From assembly GCA_035968095.1 (NCBI GenBank), contig JAWQFW010000290.1:1-6058 (forward strand): a stretch of 6,058 bases of DNA, read 5' to 3'. The notes below the pieces were generated by a model, which saw nothing but the letters and a program-made list of their open reading frames with translations, was not told the origin of the DNA and searched no databases. Positions 1-4,477 of the stretch are shown here, piece after piece (within the stretch, counting starts at the first letter, position 1; every line of letters starts with the position of its first letter). The DNA is from IIICB1 sp035968095. GTDB taxonomy: Bacteria; Cyanobacteriota; Cyanobacteriia; Cyanobacteriales; SIO1D9. The translations under genes were made by a program, and so were the position numbers.

Positions 1-16
1 TCCCAGTCCCCAGTCC
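1..16. repeat. Edge of a heptanucleotide (STRR-type) tandem array downstream of maf
   Basis: Two exact copies of CCAGTCC lie at 3-9 and 10-16, preceded by TC that would fit the end of another unit cut by the window edge. The same heptamer occurs three times in the longer array at 2112-2237. The next bases, CTA at 17-19, are the maf stop codon read on the minus strand, so the array starts immediately after that stop. The family matches the short tandemly repeated repetitive sequences known from cyanobacteria. Only the edge is visible, so the array length is unknown. Confidence 0.7.
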
Positions 17-613
17 CTAACTTTGCCAAAAATCTGTAACGCTATAACCAAGTTCACTCAGCATGCGCCGCAATAAAGGTAAACTCAGACCGATGATGTT
101 ACTGTGACAACCTTCGATTCTCTCCACGAAAAGTCCGCCTTTTCCTTCTAGTGCAAAAGCTCCAGCACATTTGAGAGGTTCGCCGCTAGCAACATAAGCT
201 CTGATTTCGATCTCGCTGATTTGAGCAAAGGTTACTTTAGTCATACCGCAATCAACTATTTGGCGCTGCTGTCTTTGATCGATCAAAGCATGACCTGTAT
301 ATAAAATACCTGTATTTCCTGACATTTTCTGCCAACGGGCGATCGCTACTGCTGCATTTTCTGGTTTCCCGTAAACCTCCCCACCGATTCCTAACACTGA
401 ATCACAGCCTAAAATCAAACTGTCACTAAAACCATTTGCAACTACTTCGGCTTTACACAAAGCTAATTTTTGCACTAATTCAGCCGCATCACTCAACTGA
501 ATCTGTGATTCATCAAAATCACTTTGACAAACGAGCGGTTTTATGCCTGCTATTTCTAACAAGCGACGACGAGCAGGTGAAGCAGAAGCTAAAATAAAAG
601 TTGGCAAATTCAT
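17..613 (-). CDS. maf: Maf family nucleoside triphosphate pyrophosphatase
   Basis: A Maf/HAM1-fold house-cleaning enzyme that hydrolyses non-canonical or selected nucleoside triphosphates to the monophosphate and pyrophosphate in the cytosol. Numbered from the ATG at 613 (198 residues, the usual family length), the N-terminal phosphate-binding motif SASPARRR spans residues 10-17. The catalytic aspartate sits in GCDSVL (D71), GKP follows at 82-84, and the C-terminal block CAGAFALEGKGGLFVERIEG runs from about 149 to 168 with E156 and K158. A GTG at 631 would add six residues, but neither start has a Shine-Dalgarno match; the ATG is preferred because relatives start a few residues before the LASASP segment. 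Which base is preferred (YhdE-like dTTP/UTP or YceF-like m7GTP) cannot be read with certainty. The stop codon TAG abuts the heptamer repeat at 1-16. The gene lies 111 bases beyond the cyanoP stop on the same strand, so co-transcription is possible but not shown. Confidence 0.93.
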   Translation of the reverse strand: MNLPTFILASASPARRRLLEIAGIKPLVCQSDFDESQIQLSDAAELVQKLALCKAEVVANGFSDSLILGCDSVLGIGGEVYGKPENAAVAIARWQKMSGNTGILYTGHALIDQRQQRQIVDCGMTKVTFAQISEIEIRAYVASGEPLKCAGAFALEGKGGLFVERIEGCHSNIIGLSLPLLRRMLSELGYSVTDFWQS

Positions 614-651
614 CTGATTAATTGAGCGCACAAAGAGGTTATTTTTCCCTT

Positions 652-682
652 AGTAATTCAACCAATTTGGTAAACAATTACT
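652..682. repeat. Nested inverted repeat between cyanoP and maf
   Basis: AGTAATT at 652-658 pairs with AATTACT at 676-682, and inside it ACCAATTTGGT (661-671) is itself nearly palindromic. It lies in the 111-base gap between the cyanoP stop and the maf start. No T-run follows on either strand, so it is not a canonical terminator; it could be a weak terminator, a processing site or chance in AT-rich DNA. Confidence 0.3.
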
Positions 683-724
683 TCTATGAACATCTCGATT
701 TATAGCAAATTAATCAACTTCAAT

Positions 725-1279
725 TTAGTAAACTTTGAAAGAATTTGCTGCTGTTTTAAAGGTATTTTCTACTTGCTTCCAACGAGGTTCGCGGGTTGAG
801 AGGTTAAAGGTGAAAAGTTTACCACGACTAACTGCAACGCTAGCAATATTATGTCTTTCTTGTCCGTTTGGTAATTCTACTTCGTACTCTAAAATATAGT
901 AAGTCTGATTTTTCGCGTCTGTTTGAGAATCAGCGCTAATAAACTCTGTTTTCCGGGTATTTTTTGCTTCCTGATTCGCTTTTTTCAGAAATCTATAACC
1001 TACTTCCGAAGGAGTACCTAAATCTTCCAGAGTTTCTCCTTCGGGAATGCTACTAACTACGACGCTTAAATTTTCCGTTCTTTCGACAATATCGCGAAAA
1101 ATAGTCTCTACACCCTCCGAAGAATTTTGTACCTCTACTTGTACCCAGCCATTAGGATAAAGAAATTCGTACCCCTGGATACTGTTAACGTAGCTTTGTA
1201 ATCCACTAAGTCCCGTTGAGCAACCATATAGACAAAGGCTCAAGATAAGTAGGACACTGGTAAGAAATGATTTGAGCAT
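725..1279 (-). CDS. CyanoP, PsbP-like photosystem II lipoprotein
   Basis: A 184-residue thylakoid-lumen lipoprotein of the PsbP family. Cyanobacterial CyanoP associates with photosystem II and is thought to act mainly in its assembly (D2 side), unlike plant PsbP, which supports the oxygen-evolving centre. The N-terminus is a lipoprotein signal: MLKSF followed by a hydrophobic stretch and the lipobox L-Y-G-C with the lipidated cysteine at residue 20. PsbP-domain landmarks follow: GYEFLYPNGW at 36-45, the FRDIVE segment at 61-66, EVGYRFLKKA at 92-101, a strand YYILEYEVE at about 127-135, then RHNIASVAVSRGKLFTFN at 142-159 and a C-terminal helix with W167 ending in FKVY. A good Shine-Dalgarno (AAGGAG, 1284-1289) precedes the ATG. 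Psb34, another PSII assembly protein, is encoded 127 bases upstream on the same strand, with an intergenic hairpin between them. The family call is strong; the role in this organism is inferred. Confidence 0.92.
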   Translation of the reverse strand: MLKSFLTSVLLILSLCLYGCSTGLSGLQSYVNSIQGYEFLYPNGWVQVEVQNSSEGVETIFRDIVERTENLSVVVSSIPEGETLEDLGTPSEVGYRFLKKANQEAKNTRKTEFISADSQTDAKNQTYYILEYEVELPNGQERHNIASVAVSRGKLFTFNLSTREPRWKQVENTFKTAANSFKVY

Positions 1280-1283
1280 CTTT

Positions 1284-1289
1284 CTCCTT
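1284..1289 (-). promoter_or_regulatory. Ribosome binding site of cyanoP
   Basis: The minus strand reads AAGGAG four bases before the ATG at 1279. It is the clearest Shine-Dalgarno in the window; most other genes here have weak or no matches, so cyanoP may be translated more efficiently than its neighbours. Confidence 0.7.
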
Positions 1290-1344
1290 TTGAGTTCTGC
1301 TGCCTGTTTAATTGTCTCACAAGGAGCGATCGCACAGCGAACAC

Positions 1345-1372
1345 TGGGTAAGGTATTTTCTCACCCTACCCA
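1345..1372 (-). other. Stem-loop between psb34 and cyanoP
   Basis: On the minus strand the transcript would form TGGGTAGGGT, an eight-base loop GAGAAAAT, and ACCTTACCCA. This gives ten base pairs including one G-U wobble. On the plus strand the same position is an A-C mismatch, so the structure favours minus-strand RNA. It starts 34 bases after the psb34 stop and ends about 65 bases before the cyanoP start. No T-run follows, so it may be an attenuating or stabilising 3' hairpin of the psb34 message rather than a canonical intrinsic terminator. Confidence 0.45.
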
Positions 1373-1406
1373 AGTGGACAATCTTAATCTTAATTAAACC
1401 TTCAAA

Positions 1407-1577
1407 TTAAGATACAGAAAAGGCAACGAAAAATAAACTACCGACTAAAATCGCCGCTATAACCCCTAAAATTAGATAATTGCGCTGTTGGTTTTTTGTC
1501 GGTTCTTCAGCTTGATATACTTTCGGTTCCACAGGAAAATTATTTATTAAACCACCGTCTTCTTCTGTATAGGGCAT
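1407..1577 (-). CDS. psb34: Psb34, small photosystem II assembly protein (Ssl1498 family, HLIP-like N-terminus)
   Basis: A 56-residue open reading frame beginning MPYTEEDGGLINNFPVEPKVY and ending LFFVAFSVS. The N-terminal arm (EEDGG-L-NNF---EPKVY, residues 5-21) is the motif shared by Psb34 and the N-termini of cyanobacterial high-light-inducible proteins. A linker with charged residues (22-32) leads to one transmembrane helix, NYLILGVIAAILVGSLFFVAF, at about 33-53. The chlorophyll-binding ExxNGRxAM motif of HLIPs is absent, so this is Psb34 and not an HLIP. Length matches the family (about 56). In the family, Psb34 binds the CP47 side of photosystem II assembly intermediates and influences attachment of HLIPs. 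A partial Shine-Dalgarno (AAGG, 1587-1590) precedes the ATG. Upstream are a candidate sigma70 promoter with an HLR1-like element and then the 3' end of the NTF2-like gene; cyanoP lies downstream on the same strand. Confidence 0.88.
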   Translation of the reverse strand: MPYTEEDGGLINNFPVEPKVYQAEEPTKNQQRNYLILGVIAAILVGSLFFVAFSVS

Positions 1578-1610
1578 CTTTTATAACCTTTTGTTGTATT
1601 TGTTAAAGAA

Positions 1611-1640
1611 ATTTTACTAAACTTTGGTAACTTTTTCCAA
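1611..1640 (-). promoter_or_regulatory. Candidate psb34 promoter with overlapping HLR1-like element
   Basis: Minus-strand TTGGAA (1635-1640) and TAAAAT (1611-1616) stand 18 bases apart and match the -35 and -10 consensus at 4/6 and 5/6. A start site about seven bases further on would give a leader of roughly 25-30 bases. Between and overlapping the boxes lies GTTACCAA-AG-TTTAGTAA (1614-1631). This matches the HLR1 pattern (G/T)TTACAWW-NN-(G/T)TTACAWW, the RpaB binding site of light-responsive cyanobacterial genes, at 13 of 16 fixed positions. The mismatches fall mainly in the second half-site, so RpaB binding is a hypothesis. Confidence 0.35.
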
Positions 1641-1652
1641 ATAATTGTTTCT

Positions 1653-2030
1653 TTACCGCATCAGAGGACTTGCGTGGTGATGCACCATATACCATTTTTG
1701 TGCCATTTTTGCAAATATATTTGTCGCGATCGATTTTGCTTGTAATCTTCGACCACGACTCATCTGCAAAACATTTTCTTGCAAAACCACATACCCAAGA
1801 TCGCCGTTAACTTCTACAGAAATAACTTCTGTCTCAATTTCTAAATATTGAGTCGCTTGAAAGATTTTTTCCCAAGAGGTATGAATATCATTCCAACCTT
1901 GGATAATTTTACCTCCAGGATGAATACACAAACTACCAGTCCCAGAAGACCAAACAATACTCATTGCTTGAAGATCTTTCTTTTCAAAAGCGCGATAAAA
2001 AGCGGTATTTGCTGCTAAAAGGTCGTTCAT
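1653..2030 (-). CDS. NTF2/SnoaL-like family protein
   Basis: A 125-residue soluble protein with the nuclear-transport-factor-2 / SnoaL-like cone fold, probably of the SnoaL_3 type. It starts with a helix carrying AFYRAFEKKDLQAM (10-23), typical of the fold's first helix, followed by VW (26-27), the IHPGG turn at 36-40, GW at 45-46 and a second helix SWEKIFQA (52-59). The C-terminal strands include VVLQENVL (81-88) and a terminal strand KWYMVHHHASPL (112-123) with three histidines at 117-119. There is no signal peptide. No Shine-Dalgarno is visible before the ATG. Family members include enzymes and simple small-molecule-binding proteins; the cavity residues do not tell me which this is. It lies upstream of psb34 with only 75 bases between, so it could share a transcript with it. 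Function unknown. Confidence 0.8.
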   Translation of the reverse strand: MNDLLAANTAFYRAFEKKDLQAMSIVWSSGTGSLCIHPGGKIIQGWNDIHTSWEKIFQATQYLEIETEVISVEVNGDLGYVVLQENVLQMSRGRRLQAKSIATNIFAKMAQKWYMVHHHASPLMR

Positions 2031-2073
2031 TATTATTATTCATAAATAGTTAGCACGTAGCCGCATTCATTAC

Positions 2074-2107
2074 TTATAAGTGAAAAGTTAGCAATTGTCA
2101 CTTATAA
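2074..2107. repeat. 10-bp inverted repeat beside the heptamer array
   Basis: TTATAAGTGA (2074-2083) and TCACTTATAA (2098-2107) are perfect inverted copies around a 14-base loop. The repeat lies between the NTF2-like start (2030) and the heptamer array, which begins four bases after the right arm. It could form a hairpin in either transcript, or be part of the NTF2-like gene's promoter region. No T-run follows on the minus strand, so it is not a standard terminator of thiG. Confidence 0.45.
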
Positions 2108-2111
2108 ATGA

Positions 2112-2237
2112 CTAATCACTAATTCCCAATCACCAATTCCCAATCACCAATTCCCAATCACCAATTCCCAGTCCCCAATCACCAGTCCCCAGTCCCCAAT
2201 CACCAATTCCCAATCACCAATCACCAATTCCTAATCA
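2112..2237. repeat. Heptanucleotide tandem array (STRR type), 18 units
   Basis: Eighteen contiguous 7-base units fill this stretch with no phase slip. Internal units are of three kinds: B = CCAATCA, A = CCAATTC, C = CCAGTCC. Between edge units the order is B A B A B A C B C C B A B B A. The edges are degenerate: CTAATCA then CTAATTC at the left, and CTAATCA at the right. The right edge unit (2231-2237) supplies the thiG stop codon (TAG on the minus strand). The left half alternates B and A, giving a 14-base higher-order period. This is the class of short tandemly repeated repetitive sequence known in cyanobacterial intergenic DNA. It has no spacers of CRISPR type and no coding potential that I can see. 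Confidence 0.92.
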
Positions 2238-3052
2238 ATCGTACCAGTGAGGGGCGAACTAGCAGTAGCATAACTTTTAATCGGAATACGTCCAGCAAGG
2301 TAGCCAAGTCTACCTGCAACTGTAGCATTACCCATTGCTTGTGCCATAACGATTGGATTTTTCGCAAGTGCGATCGCGCTATTAATTAATAAAGCATCTG
2401 CACCCATTTCCATCGAGTAAGCTGCTTCCGAGGGTGTCCCAATTCCCGCATCGACAACTACAGGAATTTTTGCTTCTTCGATGATAATTCTAATATTCGC
2501 TGCGTTTTTAATTCCTTGTCCAGAACCAATCGGCGATCCTAAAGGCATTACTGTCACACATCCTGCCTCTTCTAATCTTTTGGCTAAGATTGGGTCAGCA
2601 TTAATGTAAGGTAAAACAGCAAAACCTTCTTTAACCAACTGTTCTGCTGCTTCTAGTGTACCAATGGGATCGGGGAGTAAATATTTCGGATCGGGAATTA
2701 CTTCTAGTTTGACAAAGTTGTTATCTTCCTGTCCGAGTAACTTTGCCATTTCTCGTCCTAAACGAGCAACTCTGACTGCTTCTGCGGCTGTTTGACAACC
2801 AGCAGTATTCGGCAACATCCAAATCTTTGACCAGTCTATCGCTTCAGCGAGTCCTTCGTGTCCGGGGGCTTGAGTTTGGACGCGACGTACTGCAACAGTG
2901 ACAATTTCGCAACCAGAAGCGGCGATACTCTGCTGCATAATTTCGAGGCTGGTATATTTTCCCGTTCCTGTCATCAATCGGGAAGAAAAAGTGCGATCGC
3001 CGATCTGGAGGCGATCGCTTTTCGGTGCTGTTTTAATCAGGGTGTTAGTCAT
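2231..3052 (-). CDS. thiG: ThiG, thiazole synthase
   Basis: Cytosolic TIM-barrel enzyme that builds the thiazole phosphate of thiamine from 1-deoxy-D-xylulose 5-phosphate, dehydroglycine and the thiocarboxylate of ThiS. The 273-residue product matches the single-domain family length. Motifs in order: SRLMTGTGKY at 24-33; VTVAVRRV at 51-58; LPNTAGCQTAAEA at 80-92; VKLEVIPDP at 114-122, whose K115 is the expected Schiff-base lysine for the sugar; LPYINADP at 147-154; VMPLGSPIGSGQG at 168-180; VVVDAGIGTPSEA at 198-210; and GADALLINSAIA at 217-228, the phosphate-binding end. The ATG at 3052 has no clear Shine-Dalgarno; the gene starts 25 bases after the stop of the DUF4079 gene, which suggests co-transcription. 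Many cyanobacteria carry a ThiO-ThiG fusion; here ThiG stands alone and no thiO is in the window. Two HIP1 octamers (2993-3000, 3011-3018) lie in its first codons. The stop codon is inside the first unit of the heptamer array. No thiamine riboswitch was seen upstream. Confidence 0.97.
   Translation of the reverse strand: MTNTLIKTAPKSDRLQIGDRTFSSRLMTGTGKYTSLEIMQQSIAASGCEIVTVAVRRVQTQAPGHEGLAEAIDWSKIWMLPNTAGCQTAAEAVRVARLGREMAKLLGQEDNNFVKLEVIPDPKYLLPDPIGTLEAAEQLVKEGFAVLPYINADPILAKRLEEAGCVTVMPLGSPIGSGQGIKNAANIRIIIEEAKIPVVVDAGIGTPSEAAYSMEMGADALLINSAIALAKNPIVMAQAMGNATVAGRLGYLAGRIPIKSYATASSPLTGTID
2993..3018. repeat. Two HIP1 octamers 18 bases apart inside thiG
   Basis: GCGATCGC occurs at 2993-3000 and 3011-3018. 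In the ThiG frame the copies encode the parallel tripeptides GDR (18-20) and SDR (12-14), so the coding sequence tolerates both. HIP1 is the highly iterated palindrome of cyanobacterial genomes; other exact copies are at 339, 1326, 2370, 4252 and 5073. Confidence 0.85.
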
Positions 3053-3077
3053 CTGCTAGTTGGTAAGCTGGTTATTT

Positions 3078-3515
3078 TTATGGTAAATACTTTTGCACTA
3101 CAGTCCAACCTGTAAGCGAAACACAAGCAAAGCCTAGAAATAAAATCAGATTCGTTGTGATGTGCAGCGAAATCGCCCAAGGTTTACTCGAACTAATCTG
3201 AGTTGCACTCCAGGCAGACACTAATACTAACGCTACCACCGCTAAACCAGCAACTAAATGCGGTGAGTGACCCAGGCTACCATAATGTCCTAAAGTTCCG
3301 ACAATCCCGATTAACAACAGTAACAACACCAGAATCACCATAATGATTCCAGTCCAATAATGAAACTGTCGCCACCAACTCCCACGTCTTTGTCGGTGCG
3401 TGCGTTTGTGGTTCATCCATAAACCACTAATAGCTTGGAGCAGATAGGCAAAAATCGCTAACCCCATCGACCAAGCAGCTATTTTCCACAGCCAGATAAA
3501 AGATGGTAAGTCCAT
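3078..3515 (-). CDS. DUF4079-type small integral membrane protein
   Basis: A 145-residue membrane protein with four predicted helices at about 6-30, 54-75, 87-105 and 117-139. A strongly basic loop (NHKRTHRQRRGSWWRQ, 35-50) lies between the first two and should face the cytoplasm. Histidines sit at or near helix ends: H52 (FHYW), H77, H83 and H86 (GHYGSLGHSPH) and H118 (LHITTN). This arrangement recalls cytochrome b561-like haem ligation and fits DUF4079, a family of cyanobacteria and plastids. Family assignment is from pattern recall; haem binding is inference. An AAGGGG Shine-Dalgarno-like stretch (3519-3524) ends three bases before the ATG, rather close. The stop lies 25 bases before thiG on the same strand, so the two may form a short operon, though no thiamine-related role is evident. 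Function unknown. Confidence 0.75.
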   Translation of the reverse strand: MDLPSFIWLWKIAAWSMGLAIFAYLLQAISGLWMNHKRTHRQRRGSWWRQFHYWTGIIMVILVLLLLLIGIVGTLGHYGSLGHSPHLVAGLAVVALVLVSAWSATQISSSKPWAISLHITTNLILFLGFACVSLTGWTVVQKYLP

Positions 3516-3556
3516 TATCCCCTTACTACTTTTTTCTTAGCTTATGCTTTCTGAGG

Positions 3557-3588
3557 CAAAAGTTAAAGGGCTGCTTCCCAGCAACCCT
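3557..3588 (-). terminator. Intrinsic terminator-like hairpin after the DUF1830 gene
   Basis: The minus strand reads AGGGTTGCT, loop GGGA, AGCAGCCCT: nine pairs with one G-U wobble (arms 3580-3588 and 3567-3575). It is followed by TTTAACTTTT, an interrupted T-tract. On the plus strand the wobble becomes an A-C mismatch, so the hairpin is oriented for minus-strand transcripts. It lies about 28 bases after the DUF1830 stop and upstream of the DUF4079 start, which would separate these two genes transcriptionally. Confidence 0.6.
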
Positions 3589-3616
3589 CTTGTCTAATTA
3601 ACCTTTTTTTGGTAAA

Positions 3617-4000
3617 CTATGCGAAATTAACTGCTGTTATTAAAGAAGTTGCAAAATTGCGGCTTTTTATATCAGTTTGTGAAACAATTTCGTTTTTATT
3701 CTCGGTTTCGGTTTCTGGTTCATAAGCTACCGGAGCATCTTCGCCTTCATCAACTCTGAGACGAGTACAGGGAATGGTATCGTCAAGGATAGCACTTGCC
3801 ATCATTCCAGTGTGAATCTCTAACAAAGCTTCTGGTATAGCTTCAAAAACCAAACGCTGTCCCGGGAAAACTACCCGTTCAAAATACCAGTTATCGATGT
3901 TGGTAATCCGGGCTATTTGTACTTTGCTGGTGGCATTAACATAGCAGCACAAAATGCGATTAGTTTTGCCACTAGGTAGGGGATCGAGAATTTGAGCCAT
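3617..4000 (-). CDS. DUF1830 domain-containing protein
   Basis: A 127-residue soluble protein from the ATG at 4000. The domain fills the first ~80 residues: MAQILDPLPSGKTNRILCCYVN (1-22), then WYFERVVFPGQRLVFEA (38-54) and EIHTGMMASAILDDTIPC (61-78). These are hallmarks of DUF1830, a cyanobacterial family without known function. The remaining ~45 residues form a polar, mainly acidic tail (DEGEDAPVAYEPETETE...) that looks disordered and ends in a more hydrophobic stretch (FATSLITAVNFA). A TTG at 4039 would add 13 residues, but the family normally begins at the MAQILDPLP segment, so the ATG is chosen; neither start has a Shine-Dalgarno. The gene is divergent from the radical SAM gene, and a terminator-like hairpin follows its stop. 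Confidence 0.85.
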   Translation of the reverse strand: MAQILDPLPSGKTNRILCCYVNATSKVQIARITNIDNWYFERVVFPGQRLVFEAIPEALLEIHTGMMASAILDDTIPCTRLRVDEGEDAPVAYEPETETENKNEIVSQTDIKSRNFATSLITAVNFA

Positions 4001-4281
4001 GATAAATAAGGCAATCGAGAACTTTACTATGTTTGACAATTTCTACGCTAACACCCTTCGATCCCCGTTAGCTGTAAATACGAATACCAATCTGAGTTGC
4101 TTATCTAAACCTCGTCAAGGTTATTAGCTTTTCTGAGGTATTTTACAGATATTTCTGGTATTTTAGGGAAGATTCTGCTAGTTATATCTCTTTTACTCTA
4201 GCTAAGTGATAAAATTTACTTATTACTCTTGTTAATTACCTTTAAGGTTTGGCGATCGCCAGTAATTTTTTTTCATCAGAG

Positions 4282-4310
4282 TTGATAGGTCTTCCTAATC
4301 TCGTTAAAGT
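4282..4310 (+). promoter_or_regulatory. Candidate sigma70-type promoter for the radical SAM gene
   Basis: TTGATA (4282-4287, 5/6 match to TTGACA) and TAAAGT (4305-4310, 4/6 match to TATAAT) are separated by exactly 17 bases. Transcription from about 4317 would give a leader of roughly 160 bases that includes the 4342-4366 hairpin. The region is AT-rich, so chance matches are likely and other promoters are possible. Confidence 0.3.
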
Positions 4311-4341
4311 AAAGTTATATGAAAGCTTTTTTCATCTTCTG

Positions 4342-4366
4342 TCTTCTTTTTTGTCAAAAAAGAGGG
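4342..4366 (+). other. U-rich/A-rich stem-loop in the putative leader of the radical SAM gene
   Basis: Bases 4342-4352 pair with 4356-4366 around a three-base loop GTC. There are six consecutive U-A pairs next to the loop, then C-G, U-A, U-G, C-G and U-G. The two wobble pairs hold only in plus-strand RNA, in agreement with the downstream gene. No T-run follows it, so it is not a simple terminator. Confidence 0.35.
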
Positions 4367-4477
4367 AGCATAAGACCTCATAAGTAAATATCTTCCTTCA
4401 GTTAGATGATTGATTTTACTTTGTCATCAAAAAAACAATTTTAATCAAGCTCAAAAATCTTAATAAATAATTAAATT

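Larger units (their letters stand above)
4001..4477. other. Divergent AT-rich intergenic region
   Basis: This 477-base stretch separates the DUF1830 start from the radical SAM start. I found no supported gene in it. It contains an inverted pair GCTAAC/GTTAGC (4047-4052, 4067-4072), a direct repeat TTTCTGAGGTATTTTA / TTTCTGGTATTTTA (4130-4145, 4152-4165; 22 bases start to start), a palindrome ACCTTTAAGGT (4238-4248), and the HIP1-centred palindrome TGGCGATCGCCA (4250-4261). A candidate plus-strand promoter (4282-4310) and a U-rich hairpin (4342-4366) follow. The size and the number of small repeats suggest a regulatory region for one or both divergent genes. Confidence 0.6.

Noticed and set aside
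614..631. GTG start adding six residues to Maf
   Set aside because: No Shine-Dalgarno supports it, and the ATG at 613 gives the usual family N-terminus.
2112..2237. Heptamer array considered as a CRISPR or as a coding repeat
   Set aside because: The units are contiguous 7-mers without unique spacers. Period 7 is not a multiple of three, so translation would run through all frames.
3053..3077. Thiamine (TPP) riboswitch upstream of thiG
   Set aside because: Only 25 bases separate thiG from the preceding gene, and no conserved THI-box elements were seen there or upstream of the DUF4079 gene.
2858..3115. 85-codon plus-strand frame opposite thiG
   Set aside because: Antisense to the highly conserved N-terminal part of ThiG and into the DUF4079 gene; it has no coding signature.
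4001..4039. TTG start adding 13 residues to the DUF1830 protein
   Set aside because: The extra segment has no ribosome binding site, and the family normally starts at the MAQILDPLP segment.
4250..4267. TGGCGATCGCCA followed by a T-run as a plus-strand terminator
   Set aside because: The palindrome is centred on a HIP1 site and gives only a four-pair stem with a GATC loop. No plus-strand gene precedes it in the window.
4319..4387. Short plus-strand reading frame of 22 codons (starts MKAFFIF) in the divergent region
   Set aside because: It has no ribosome binding site and no recognisable family, overlaps the U-rich hairpin, and is short enough to arise by chance in AT-rich DNA.
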